From: Clostridia bacterium
GTDB taxonomy: Bacteria > Bacillota > Clostridia > Oscillospirales > Acutalibacteraceae
Assembly: GCA_017396895.1 (NCBI GenBank)
Contig: JAFQKN010000136.1
Span: 1-38,410, forward strand
DNA: 38,410 bases
Direction: 5' to 3'
Part shown: one piece after another, positions 8,883 to 17,433 of the stretch
Numbering within the stretch: the stretch's first letter is position 1
Layout: each line of letters begins with the position of its first letter
Notes under the pieces: model-generated
Seen by the model: the letters and a program-made list of their open reading frames with translations, nothing else
Told to the model about the DNA's origin: nothing
Database searches by the model: none
Translations under genes and position numbers: made by a program

Positions 8883-8918
8883 AAAAAAATCCGCAAGGCT
8901 GTCCTCACGGATTTTTTT
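8883..8918 (-). terminator. Intrinsic terminator between ACP 1 and the PPTase
   Basis: AAAAAAATCCG pairs with CGGATTTTTTT around a 14-nt loop. It can act on both strands. It ends only 18 bp before the PPTase start codon and directly after the ACP 1 stop, so it closes the acyl-activation operon and may limit PPTase expression. Confidence 0.85.
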
Positions 8919-8927
8919 GCATTCTTA

Positions 8928-9158
8928 TCAGTCTTCCTGATAGGTTTCAAGCAATTCCATTACATCTGCAACAGTTTCAATTCCGACAACGGCACGATCG
9001 GGAATCTCAAGATCAAATGCATCTTCAATTGCCACCGCCAGATTGACAAGTTCCAAAGAATTCAAACCAAGATCGGTACGAATATTGGTTTGTTCGGTGA
9101 TGCTCTGCGGATCCATCTGCACAAATTCACAAATAATTTCTCTGAGTTTTTCAAGCAT
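8928..9158 (-). CDS. Acyl carrier protein 1
   Basis: A 76-aa acidic four-helix carrier. The phosphopantetheine serine is Ser34 in LGLNSLELV; the residue before it is Asn instead of the Asp usual in fatty-acid ACPs (DSL). It lies 14 bp after AMP ligase 1, which is the likely loading enzyme, and just before the PPTase that would activate it. A second ACP of the same type is paired with AMP ligase 2 in the same operon. It is probably a dedicated carrier and not the housekeeping fatty-acid ACP, since no fab gene is present. Confidence 0.93.
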   Translation of the reverse strand: MLEKLREIICEFVQMDPQSITEQTNIRTDLGLNSLELVNLAVAIEDAFDLEIPDRAVVGIETVADVMELLETYQED

Positions 9159-9172
9159 GATTTTTACACTCC

Positions 9173-10957
9173 TTACACTGTAACTCTGCCTGCTGCCTTA
9201 TAGGTATCGGCAACTTTCTGACGGATAATTTTTCTCGTTGTGGTCTTTTCAAATTCCTTGAACACGACGAGAACATCCTGGATCTTCTTGTACGAGATCA
9301 TTTTGCGGTTGACCTGATTGTAAACGTCATCGGCAACTTTCTGTCTGATCTCGTCCTCGCTCATATTTTCAAAATCACCCGGCTCAACATAAGCAACGAC
9401 GGCGATGATTTTGCGTTCATCTCCTGCGATCTCCTTGACGGCTTCCAGTGCACAGGCTTCGCGGATGTAAGAAAGATTATCCATAACGGCAAATTCAATG
9501 TCTTCGGGGAAGACGTTTTTACCGTTATCAAGAATGATAAGCGTTTTCTTTCTGCCGACAACAAACAGTTCACCCTCGGGGGTTGCCGTACCGTAGTCAC
9601 CGGTCTTGAACCATTCGCCCTCAAAAGATGCGGCAGTGGCTTCGGGATCTTTATAATAACCGCTGAACACGTTGGTGCCTTTTACCCAGATCTCGCCGAC
9701 ACCGTCTGCATCGGGTTCGTGGATCATGAATTCGCAACGCGGCAATGCAAAACCTGCGGAGGTCGGATCCTTGTCCGCCTGCAGATTGAGCGTGACGGAG
9801 GGAGACGTTTCGGTAAGTCCGTATCCGTTATAGACACGGAAACCCATGTCACCGAGTCCCGTAACGTAATCTTTTCTCGACGGTGCACCGCCGCAGACAA
9901 GCGTCGGGAAACGGTTGCCGAAACTCTTGCTGATGGTCTTGAACAAAACGTGACGGATGTCGATACCGTGTTTACGCAGTTTGTTGCTGACCTTGACGAG
10001 TTTCTGCAGGATCTCAGCCTTTCCGCCTTCTTTTGCCTTTGCCCAGATGCCGTTGTAAATACCTTCCAGCACAAGAGGAACGGCGTTCATGGCATCGGGT
10101 TGGAACATCTGAATATTGGGAAGAATATTCTTCAGACTGTCGTTGATATAAATAACGGCGTTCATATAGAATGCAACCATCATATTGCAACTGAGTTCGA
10201 AAACATGGTTGATGGGCAACAGTGAAAATGAAGAATACTCGGTGGGAATGGTTTCGATAACGTTATCGACGTTGGCACAGAAATTGCGGTGCGAGAGCAT
10301 AACACCTTTATTGGCACCCGTTGTACCCGAGGTAAAAATGATGGAACAAAGATCTTCTGCATTGACAACGGCATCAACATATTCCGTATTACCTGCCGCG
10401 ATCAGTTCTCTGCCTTTTTCAATCAAAGTGTCAACGGTAAAATAACGGTCTTCCTCAACTTCTTTATTGAACGCGACACAGCAGATGCATTCCGGATGGC
10501 TGTCCATGTGTGCCTTTGCGGCTTTGAAATATGTTTTGGAACAGAAAACGGCATCACAGTCTGCCTTTTCGATCAGATGGCTGATCTCCTCGTCCGTCAT
10601 TTCCTTGTCAAGCGGAACGGCAACGCCGACACCGCAGACGATCGTGTAGAACGAGAGAATCCAATTAAATGAAGTTTCACCGATGATCGCGATATGCTTA
10701 CCCTTTAAGCCCATGGCCGTCAAAGCCGTACCCAATGCGGCACGTTTTTCTTTGAATTCGCTGACGGTGTGATTCACAACGTCAAACTCGCGGCCTTTTT
10801 TCTTCTGCTTTTCAACAAAAGCAACTCTGTCCCCGTAGGCACCTTCAACACGCAGAACCATATCCTTGACGTGTTCAAGCGGTCCGATCATGTGGATCTC
10901 ATGACGAATGGCATCCAGTACTTTCTTTTCTTGCGGTGTCAATTCAATAGAAGTCAT
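9173..10957 (-). CDS. AMP-dependent acyl ligase 1 (acyl-CoA/acyl-ACP synthetase)
   Basis: A 594-aa ANL-superfamily adenylating enzyme that activates a carboxylic acid with ATP and probably hands it to the adjacent ACP. The phosphate loop TSGTTGANKG is at 209-218. NGYGLTETSP (motif A5) and WFKTGDYG with GRKKTLIILDNGKNV (A7-A8) lie in the C-terminal half, and the A10 lysine sits in TTRKI near the end. The length and the order of motifs match long-chain fatty-acid ligases. A GGAG site precedes the ATG at 10957. It is clearly paralogous to ligase 2 further up the operon. There is no condensation or reductase domain, so it is not an NRPS. Acyl substrate unknown. Confidence 0.9.
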   Translation of the reverse strand: MTSIELTPQEKKVLDAIRHEIHMIGPLEHVKDMVLRVEGAYGDRVAFVEKQKKKGREFDVVNHTVSEFKEKRAALGTALTAMGLKGKHIAIIGETSFNWILSFYTIVCGVGVAVPLDKEMTDEEISHLIEKADCDAVFCSKTYFKAAKAHMDSHPECICCVAFNKEVEEDRYFTVDTLIEKGRELIAAGNTEYVDAVVNAEDLCSIIFTSGTTGANKGVMLSHRNFCANVDNVIETIPTEYSSFSLLPINHVFELSCNMMVAFYMNAVIYINDSLKNILPNIQMFQPDAMNAVPLVLEGIYNGIWAKAKEGGKAEILQKLVKVSNKLRKHGIDIRHVLFKTISKSFGNRFPTLVCGGAPSRKDYVTGLGDMGFRVYNGYGLTETSPSVTLNLQADKDPTSAGFALPRCEFMIHEPDADGVGEIWVKGTNVFSGYYKDPEATAASFEGEWFKTGDYGTATPEGELFVVGRKKTLIILDNGKNVFPEDIEFAVMDNLSYIREACALEAVKEIAGDERKIIAVVAYVEPGDFENMSEDEIRQKVADDVYNQVNRKMISYKKIQDVLVVFKEFEKTTTRKIIRQKVADTYKAAGRVTV

Positions 10958-11026
10958 TTTTTTGTATCTCCTTTTTCAGGGGTATTTAAAAACGGCTATG
11001 AAACCGATTTATTTACAAAATCAACA

Positions 11027-12037
11027 TTACAGCTTAAATTCATCAAGATTGTCCAGCGACATCTTGCGTTCGCCTTTTTCAATTTCTTTGACAAGCTGAA
11101 CAGCCAAAGAGTTGACCGGTGTAGCAACACCGTATTTTGCACCGTTGGCGGCAATGTAACCGTTGAAATAATCGATTTCGGTCACTTCGCCTCTTTCAAG
11201 AGCCTGCAAGGTGGAGGGTTTAACGGCCCCGAAGCCTTTTTTGCCGATCAGACGGAACAGGAATGTAGCACAAGCATCAAACCATGCCGCATCCGTAAGT
11301 GTCAACAGATTGTAGTCAAGCACTTTTTTGAAAGGCGGCACTTTGAGTCCCATGGCTTTTGCAACGTAAATGCCTTCGCGGGCGATGCCGAGAAATACTT
11401 TGCAGGCTCTGGGATCATCCAGCAACACGCCCAATTTTTCACCGCAGATCGCGGCAAGGGCATTGATGCAGGAGTTGATGATGAGTTTTGAATACTGACG
11501 GGCAATAATATCCTTGTCAATAATGGTAGGCAACAAAGCGGACATCATTTTGCGCACTTCTTCGAGTTTGGGAGAAGACTGTCCTTTGAGCATACCGATA
11601 TAAAGGTCGCCGCTTGAAGTCATTTCCACTTCACCGAAAGTGTGCATGGTAGCACCGTAGCCGATGGCACAGCCGACCGTGCGGTTTGCGCCTACCACAT
11701 CGGCAAGCATTTCGGTGCAGATACCGTTCTGCATGGAAATAACAAGCGCATCGTCTTTCAGCACAGGAAGCACGCTCTTTGCCGCCGGTGCCATGGAGAA
11801 GGTTTTTGTTGCAATGAAGCAGACATCGTACTTGCCGGGCAGTTCATCCACGGAAGAATAGGCGTTGAGTTTCATGGTGTGTTCGCCCTTGGCTCCCGTC
11901 AAATGAATTCCTTTATCGCGGATGATATCCGCAAATTCACTTTTCAGTTCAAGAACATCAATGTCGTAACCTGCTTCTTTTACGAGTACCGCAATGCAGG
12001 AGCCGATCGCACCGGAACCAACCAATAAGATTTTCAT
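11027..12037 (-). CDS. Ketopantoate reductase family protein (PanE/ApbA-like)
   Basis: A 336-aa NADPH-dependent enzyme. The N-terminal Rossmann motif GSGAIGS lies at about residues 7-13. A conserved SMQNGI block follows near residue 97, and the C-terminal all-alpha domain carries SKLIINSCINALAA with the expected catalytic Lys and Asn. True PanE makes pantoate for CoA, which would supply phosphopantetheine to the ACPs here. Many paralogues of this family reduce other 2-oxoacids, and no panB or panC is nearby, so a role in tailoring the acyl product is equally possible. It sits inside the ligase-ACP operon, 69 bp before ligase 1. A GGGGGA site precedes the ATG. Confidence 0.85.
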   Translation of the reverse strand: MKILLVGSGAIGSCIAVLVKEAGYDIDVLELKSEFADIIRDKGIHLTGAKGEHTMKLNAYSSVDELPGKYDVCFIATKTFSMAPAAKSVLPVLKDDALVISMQNGICTEMLADVVGANRTVGCAIGYGATMHTFGEVEMTSSGDLYIGMLKGQSSPKLEEVRKMMSALLPTIIDKDIIARQYSKLIINSCINALAAICGEKLGVLLDDPRACKVFLGIAREGIYVAKAMGLKVPPFKKVLDYNLLTLTDAAWFDACATFLFRLIGKKGFGAVKPSTLQALERGEVTEIDYFNGYIAANGAKYGVATPVNSLAVQLVKEIEKGERKMSLDNLDEFKL

Positions 12038-12080
12038 TTTTCATATCCCCCATGTTATAGTATTTTTGTTAAAAATTTGT

Positions 12081-13013
12081 TTACCATGTAAAAGTCCATA
12101 TTTCATGCAAGAAGCCGCTGATGGTGCCGCTTGCAGATAAACCGATTGAGCCTTCGCCGTACGCCGACACAGGCATATACTCTTCATAACGAATGATCTG
12201 TCCGTAGGCATTGACGGTCACATTGACCGTTGCGCCCGGATAGGAGAAATCCGCTTTGTGCAACTTCGCAACACTGCCCAGATCCAATGCCGCAATATTC
12301 AGATAATCCATGCACATGGAATGGTAATACGGTGCAGGAGCCTCAAGCGTTGCCGTTTCGGCAATCAGGCCGACGCTGTATTTCGTATCCGTTCCTTCTT
12401 TTTTGACTTCGTAAGCAAGCACACCGTTCGGATCAATTCCGAACAAAACATCCGAAGGCGGAATGACCAGATTGGGCGTAACCGGCTCACCCGATTTCGG
12501 CCCGATGCACGTGCCGTCCACAAACTGATAATTCAGTGTTTCTTCTCCCGTAAAACCGTTTATGATCGGATTGACAAGCGTAACTGCCAAAGGAACACTG
12601 CACTCATCCAGTTTTATATCGATATTCTGATATTTGACGGCACCGAAATTCCTTGCTGTTTTTACGGCATTGACCGCGGCACTCATGGCATAGAGCACTT
12701 CTTCTTTGCTTGCGGTCTGCGGCAAAACAAGAGACATATTGACCGCCTCCTGTGAAGACGGTTGCGTGGGTTGCGGTACAACGTCCTGTCCTTGTGAAGG
12801 TTGCTGATAAAAATACTGTGAAGGCTGTGTTTGCTGTATGTTTTGTTGCGGTTGCTGACTTTGTTGATGATACGCATTGGATGCCGCTTCCTGCAAACCG
12901 ACAAGAAGATGCCCCGCAGATTCACCGGTTGAACGCAAAGTCATCAACAGCGCACCGCAGAATACAGCAATCAGAACTCCCAACAGCACATACAAAACCG
13001 GCTGTTTTTTCAT
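12081..13013 (-). CDS. Membrane-anchored extracytoplasmic protein with Gln/Pro-rich linker, unknown function
   Basis: A 310-aa protein I cannot assign to a family. Residues 5-25 form one membrane anchor (N-in, C-out). About residues 45-85 are a low-complexity linker rich in Gln, Pro and Ser. The remaining 220 residues form a soluble, beta-rich outer domain with a few Cys. The ATG at 13013 is preferred because AGGGGAAGAG lies upstream; an ATG at 13031 lacks a ribosome site. It lies 20 bp after ACP 2, inside the acyl-activation operon, so it may receive, bind or scaffold the product at the cell surface. The MMPL protein at the right end of the window has a Pro/Gln-rich tail of similar composition, but the sequences do not match. 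Confidence 0.7.
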   Translation of the reverse strand: MKKQPVLYVLLGVLIAVFCGALLMTLRSTGESAGHLLVGLQEAASNAYHQQSQQPQQNIQQTQPSQYFYQQPSQGQDVVPQPTQPSSQEAVNMSLVLPQTASKEEVLYAMSAAVNAVKTARNFGAVKYQNIDIKLDECSVPLAVTLVNPIINGFTGEETLNYQFVDGTCIGPKSGEPVTPNLVIPPSDVLFGIDPNGVLAYEVKKEGTDTKYSVGLIAETATLEAPAPYYHSMCMDYLNIAALDLGSVAKLHKADFSYPGATVNVTVNAYGQIIRYEEYMPVSAYGEGSIGLSASGTISGFLHEIWTFTW

Positions 13014-13033
13014 TTTCTCTTCCCCTGACATAA

Positions 13034-13258
13034 TTATTCTGCGTTTTCAATATGTCGGATCATATCCCCGACGGTTTTAATCATGGTTAATTTGCGGTCG
13101 GAAATTTCAACACCGAATTCATGTTCCACGGACACAGCCAAATTGACGAGATCCAATGAATTCAGCCCCAGTTCTTGTCGCAGGGACGTTTCTTCCGTAA
13201 TATCTTTGCGGTCAACGCTCACATATTCCCCGACAACCGCGATCAGACGTTCGATCAT
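13034..13258 (-). CDS. Acyl carrier protein 2
   Basis: A 74-aa carrier, paralogous to ACP 1. The attachment serine is Ser34 in LGLNSLDLV, again with Asn instead of Asp before it. The start overlaps the stop of ligase 2 by four bases (ATGA), which implies translational coupling and a dedicated ligase-carrier pair. A GGAGGGA site lies in the end of the ligase gene. Confidence 0.93.
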   Translation of the reverse strand: MIERLIAVVGEYVSVDRKDITEETSLRQELGLNSLDLVNLAVSVEHEFGVEISDRKLTMIKTVGDMIRHIENAE

Positions 13259-15015
13259 GCTCTTCCCTCCTGTGGTGATTGATCTCCCTGAGAACAGTCA
13301 CAATACCGTTCTTTGACCTTGCGTCTTACAATTTTATTGGTAGATGTTTTCTCAAAACTTTCTTCTGCAATCAGCACATGACTGACTGTTTTATATCCCG
13401 GTAATTTCGCATTGACATTTTGCATATCGCATTTTGCTTTTTGGCGGATCTGTTCAGCCGTCATTCCGTCAAACAAATCCGTATCCACATACAAAACGGC
13501 GGCAATGATTTTCTGACAAACACCGAAAATCATTTTTTCCGTTTCCATGACCACCACTTCGAGCACATAGGGCAGTTGCGCCCGAATAACACTTTCCAAT
13601 TCTTCGGGATGCACGTTTTTTCCGTTGTTCAAAATAATGAGGTCTTTTTTTCGACCGGTCAGTTGCAAATAGCCGTCCGATAACATTTTTCCGTAATCAC
13701 CGGTCTTGAACCAACCGTCTTCAAACGATTCATTCGTAGCGGTGATATCGTTGTAATAGCCGGGCGTAATATTATCACCGCGCAGCCAAACTTCGCCTTC
13801 GCCGTCCGGATCGGGCGCGTGAATATGTAACGATACATTGGGAAAAGGCTTTCCGACACTGTCGGGATGTGTTCTTGTTTCCTTGTTCAAAGCGGCAATC
13901 GGGGAGGCTTCCGTCAGCCCGTAGCCGACGAAAATATCAAACCCGAGCTCGGTAAGCCCTTTTACGTATTTAGCATCCACGGGTGCACCGCCGCAGATGA
14001 GCAGGGATAATTCATTTCCGAAATATTCATGCACACGGCGAAACAGTGTCCTGCGTATGTCAATCCCCTTTTCGAGCAGGCTGTTGCTCAGGGCAATGCT
14101 GCGTTCAAATCTGACGTCCAGACCGTCTTTTCGCAGTTTTTGCCAAATATTATTGTAAAAACTTTCAAGAAACAGCGGCACGACGACCGCCATCTGCGGT
14201 TGAAAAAAGCGAAGATTGTGCATCAGATTACGCATACGGTCATTGATGCAGATCACCGTCTGCATATAGAGCATGGGCAATATGTTGCAATTGAGTTCGT
14301 ATATATGATTCATCGGCAACACGGAAATCGTGCTTTCTTTTGCCGAAACATTTTGCGCAATGGTGTTGATGTTGCTTACAAGATTCTTTTGTGTAAGCAG
14401 AACTCCTTTATTCGGCCCTGTTGTGCCGGAGGTAAAGATCAGTGCTGCGGGAGTCTGCGAAAGACATTGCAGTTGTGCAAACGAACGGTCCCCTTTGCTC
14501 AAAAGCTTTTTTCCGCTTGTAAGCAATTGTGAAAAATCGGGGAATTCACAATCCTTGTCGTCAATGAGAAAAACATCCTGCAGATGCGGGTTTTCCTTTT
14601 TGTTTCGCACAGCCGTTTCATAAAAAGTGGATGTGCAGAACAATGCCGCACTGTCACTTTTCAAAAGCTGCGCATCCAACTCCGCATCCGTGAGTTCTTT
14701 ATCGAGCAAAACGGCCGTACCCACACCGCAAGCGATCGCAAGAAAACAAACGATCCAACGGTATGAATTTTCACCGAGAAGAGCAATATTGCAATTACAC
14801 AATCCGCGGCTGTGCAATTGCGTGGCAAGAGCCTCCACATCACAGCTCAGTTTTTCGGCGGTGTGAAAGATCTTCTGTTCGCCCGTTTTTTCTATCACGG
14901 CAATATCCGATCCGTACGACTGCAAACGCAAAACAAGTTCATGCAGATCATGCAATGCAGAGTCGGATGTCGTTTTTCGTCTTTGCGAAGAAAAATCCGC
15001 ACGCACCCTCATCAT
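13255..15015 (-). CDS. AMP-dependent acyl ligase 2 (acyl-CoA/acyl-ACP synthetase)
   Basis: An adenylating enzyme of about 586 aa in the ANL superfamily, clearly similar to ligase 1 along its whole length. Motifs include TSGTTGPNKG (about 195-204), VGYGLTEASP, WFKTGDYG, GRKKDLIILNNGKNV and a C-terminal STNKI with the A10 lysine. It probably loads ACP 2, whose gene overlaps it. The start is uncertain: tandem ATGs at 15015 and 15012 follow AGAAAGGG very closely, and an in-frame TTG at 15027 has no ribosome site. The promoter at 15048-15076 leaves a leader of about 25 nt. The two ligases probably use different acyl acids, but the sequence does not say which. Confidence 0.9.
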   Translation of the reverse strand: MMRVRADFSSQRRKTTSDSALHDLHELVLRLQSYGSDIAVIEKTGEQKIFHTAEKLSCDVEALATQLHSRGLCNCNIALLGENSYRWIVCFLAIACGVGTAVLLDKELTDAELDAQLLKSDSAALFCTSTFYETAVRNKKENPHLQDVFLIDDKDCEFPDFSQLLTSGKKLLSKGDRSFAQLQCLSQTPAALIFTSGTTGPNKGVLLTQKNLVSNINTIAQNVSAKESTISVLPMNHIYELNCNILPMLYMQTVICINDRMRNLMHNLRFFQPQMAVVVPLFLESFYNNIWQKLRKDGLDVRFERSIALSNSLLEKGIDIRRTLFRRVHEYFGNELSLLICGGAPVDAKYVKGLTELGFDIFVGYGLTEASPIAALNKETRTHPDSVGKPFPNVSLHIHAPDPDGEGEVWLRGDNITPGYYNDITATNESFEDGWFKTGDYGKMLSDGYLQLTGRKKDLIILNNGKNVHPEELESVIRAQLPYVLEVVVMETEKMIFGVCQKIIAAVLYVDTDLFDGMTAEQIRQKAKCDMQNVNAKLPGYKTVSHVLIAEESFEKTSTNKIVRRKVKERYCDCSQGDQSPQEGRA

Positions 15016-15047
15016 CCCTTTCTGCAAAAGAACCGAACATCAAAAGC

Positions 15048-15076
15048 ATTATACACGACATCGTGTTGCAAATCAA
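15048..15076 (-). promoter_or_regulatory. Promoter of the acyl-activation operon with palindromic operator
   Basis: Minus-strand TTGATT (15071-15076), a 17-bp spacer and TATAAT (15048-15053). A 14-bp palindrome (ACACGA-CA-TCGTGT, 15053-15066) fills most of the spacer and touches the -10 box, a classic repressor position. No regulator gene lies next to it. Confidence 0.7.
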
Positions 15077-15117
15077 GAGTTATCTTAATAAAAAATGAAG
15101 AAATTGTTAAAAAACTT

Positions 15118-15966
15118 TTAACGCAAAAAGTGCTTTAATCCGTCCAACATACGCTCTGCATCCTCCCTACCCAACAGATACACCGAACGAAGCACATTTT
15201 CATCGTGTTCCACACGGCCGATCTGCAAGGGTTTACTCGGGCGAATGACGAATACTTCCCCGTTTTCTTCCGCCGTTTTCAGATCGTCCAATTGTGCATT
15301 GTACATTGTCGGACGCTTCTGCATCGTCTGCACAAAAGCGGGATAATCACCGTAGCGTAGGGGCATGAGTTTGCTTAAAGATTCTTTCTTTTTGCGGTAA
15401 CCGTCATGCTGTGTGCAGACGACCACACATTTTTCATATCCGAATTCCTGCATTTTGCGAAACGGGATCGAATCGGCAACACCGCCGTCCAACAGCAGTT
15501 GTCCGTCGATTTCAACGTTACGCGAAACCATAGGCATAGAAGCGGATGCACGCACCCATTCGATCTCCCGCTGTGTCACGGACGGACAAAGATGATAAAC
15601 AGCTTTCCCCGTTTTTACATCGGTGCATACACAGTAAAACTTTGTAGAACTTTTTTCAAAACTTTCGCTTGCAAAGGGTACAAGACGTTCGGGTATATCA
15701 TAATAACAGAATTTTGCACCGCAGATATCCCCTGTGCGCAAGAGAGAACGAATGCTCATAAAGCGGCTGTCGTTGCAATATTTCACACTGAAACAATATG
15801 ATCTGCCTGCTTGGCGCGACACGTAACTGATGCCGTGGATCGCCCCGGCGGAAACACCCATACAACCGTCAAAATAAATGCCGTTTTCAAGCAGAACATC
15901 CAGCACACCTGCCGTATAGATTCCTCTTGAAGCACCGCCTTCAAGCACAATACCCGTTTTCTGCAT
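15118..15966 (-). CDS. Patatin-like phospholipase
   Basis: A 282-aa cytosolic lipid acyl hydrolase with a Ser-Asp dyad. The oxyanion motif GGASRG lies at about residues 10-15, the nucleophile elbow GVSAG at 37-41 and the dyad Asp in LDGGVAD near 160. The C-terminal part resembles bacterial patatins of the YjjU type. It could release fatty acids from phospholipid and so feed the ligases encoded just downstream. AGGGA lies 3 nt before the ATG at 15972 and 9 nt before the ATG at 15966; the latter was chosen. It has its own promoter and is divergent from the MFS gene. Confidence 0.9.
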   Translation of the reverse strand: MQKTGIVLEGGASRGIYTAGVLDVLLENGIYFDGCMGVSAGAIHGISYVSRQAGRSYCFSVKYCNDSRFMSIRSLLRTGDICGAKFCYYDIPERLVPFASESFEKSSTKFYCVCTDVKTGKAVYHLCPSVTQREIEWVRASASMPMVSRNVEIDGQLLLDGGVADSIPFRKMQEFGYEKCVVVCTQHDGYRKKKESLSKLMPLRYGDYPAFVQTMQKRPTMYNAQLDDLKTAEENGEVFVIRPSKPLQIGRVEHDENVLRSVYLLGREDAERMLDGLKHFLR

Positions 15967-15997
15967 TATCATACTTCCCTAAAATAAACATAATTAT

Positions 15998-16026
15998 AAA
16001 ATACCATACAGATGAAATGATGTCAA
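15998..16026 (-). promoter_or_regulatory. Promoter of the patatin gene
   Basis: Minus-strand TTGACA (16021-16026), a 17-bp spacer and TATTTT (15998-16003), in the divergent region shared with the MFS gene. Confidence 0.6.
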
Positions 16027-16099
16027 ATCATTTTGCAGATTTGCCACACTTCTTTATTTTTTGTTGCATATTAAAAAATAAACATGATTTTTTCACCTG

Positions 16100-16129
16100 T
16101 TGACAGAATGAAGTGCATGATGTTAAAAT
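16100..16129 (+). promoter_or_regulatory. Promoter of the MFS/ATP-grasp/CapA operon
   Basis: TTGACA (16100-16105), an 18-bp spacer and TAAAAT (16124-16129), placing the start of transcription about 20 nt before the MFS start codon. Confidence 0.7.
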
Positions 16130-16155
16130 ATAAAAAAACGGAAAGGCGGTGCGGT

Positions 16156-17433
16156 ATGGAGACAGAAAAACTGAAACTGAATACAGGGCTGATCGTACGC
16201 ATTTCCGTAGTACAACTTGCGATCGGCGTGTGGGATGAGATTCTCAATTCCACTTTGCAGAACGTGCTTGTGATGGGCTTCGGCAAGACCGAAACATTCA
16301 AGGGCATCATCATTGCCGCAAGCCAGTTACTTACCATGTTGCTGTTGCCCGTTTGGGGCGGTCTTTCCGACCGTTGCCGAGCAAAAAGAGGCCGCCGATC
16401 CCCGTTCATCCTGACGGGCGGATTTTTGTGCGCCGCAAGCCTTGCGCTGTCTGTTCTGTTTTTGGAAAAAAGCAATTTATTCGGCTTTCTGACCTGTTTT
16501 TTCGTGTGCGCCGTTGCCGTTTGCATTGCCAATCCCGCCGCAACGGCATTGGTGCCCGATCTGACACCGAAGCCGCTGAATGCAAACGCAAGTGTTATCA
16601 ACCGCATTGTTTGTTCTTTGGGCGGTGCATGGGTAGTTCTGCTGATCCTGTTTTTTGACACGGATTTCACGGTCATATATCTCACCGCAGCGGGAACGAT
16701 TCTCAACAGTACGTTATTTTATCTGTTTGCCGTACCCGAAAACAAACTGCTTGCGCGGCAAAAACCGTTGTTGGAAAAATACAACGGTCCTAAAAGTGAT
16801 GCCCAAACCTCGCTTTCCGTTATGTTCAGACAGTTGACGGCAACCGAAAAACGCAGTTTTCTGATGATCCTTGCCGCCAATTTTTTCACCAAGACGGCAT
16901 ATTACGCGTTTTCTTCCGCCTATCTCAACTATGCGGTCATAAAATGGAATATGCAATATTCCCACAGCGGATTGCTGACGGTTGCCATTTACATTTCGGG
17001 ACTTGTGAGTATTTTGCTGACCGCGAAAATTGCCGAAAAATGCGGCAGGAAACGAACGCTTTTGCTCTCTTATGCGATCATGCTGATCGGCTTTTTGCTT
17101 GCGGCAACCACGAAAAATTTCGGCTTTGTTGCCGTGTTGTCACTGCTTCTCATCGGCATCGGATGGTCGATGGAAAGCGTTCTTCCCTTGCCCATGCTTG
17201 TGGAAATGAGCAATTCCGGAACGGTGGGAATCGTGACTTCCGTTTACACCGATTCCTGCAAACTCGGCAGGGTGATCGGCCCGTTCTTTATGGGACTTTT
17301 ACTGGACAGCAAGCGATTCGGCTATCGCGCACTGTATCCGACGGCAGCTGTATTTATGGTGCCTGCATTGCTGAGTGCGCCGTTCATCCGACACGGAAAT
17401 GTGCAGACCACGGAGGGTGAAAAGGATGAATAA
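16156..17433 (+). CDS. MFS transporter (SLC45/GPH-like)
   Basis: A 425-aa integral membrane protein with about 12 hydrophobic segments. The loop between helices 2 and 3 reads GGLSDRCRAKRGRRSPF, the signature of sugar:cation-symporter-like MFS proteins. A second copy of the loop (AKIAEKCGRKRT) follows helix 8. The ATG at 16156 was chosen over an upstream one because GAAAGGCGG precedes it and the residues upstream are not membrane-like. Its last codons overlap the ATP-grasp gene by 8 bp, so the two are co-translated. The substrate is unknown; the linked ATP-grasp and CapA genes suggest a role around a cell-envelope precursor or sugar. Confidence 0.85.
   Translation: METEKLKLNTGLIVRISVVQLAIGVWDEILNSTLQNVLVMGFGKTETFKGIIIAASQLLTMLLLPVWGGLSDRCRAKRGRRSPFILTGGFLCAASLALSVLFLEKSNLFGFLTCFFVCAVAVCIANPAATALVPDLTPKPLNANASVINRIVCSLGGAWVVLLILFFDTDFTVIYLTAAGTILNSTLFYLFAVPENKLLARQKPLLEKYNGPKSDAQTSLSVMFRQLTATEKRSFLMILAANFFTKTAYYAFSSAYLNYAVIKWNMQYSHSGLLTVAIYISGLVSILLTAKIAEKCGRKRTLLLSYAIMLIGFLLAATTKNFGFVAVLSLLLIGIGWSMESVLPLPMLVEMSNSGTVGIVTSVYTDSCKLGRVIGPFFMGLLLDSKRFGYRALYPTAAVFMVPALLSAPFIRHGNVQTTEGEKDE

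Noticed and set aside
8209..15015. Non-ribosomal peptide, polyketide or dlt D-alanylation cluster
   Set aside because: The ligases and ACPs are free-standing; there is no condensation, ketosynthase or thioesterase domain and no DltB/DltD, and the ligases have fatty-acid-ligase length.
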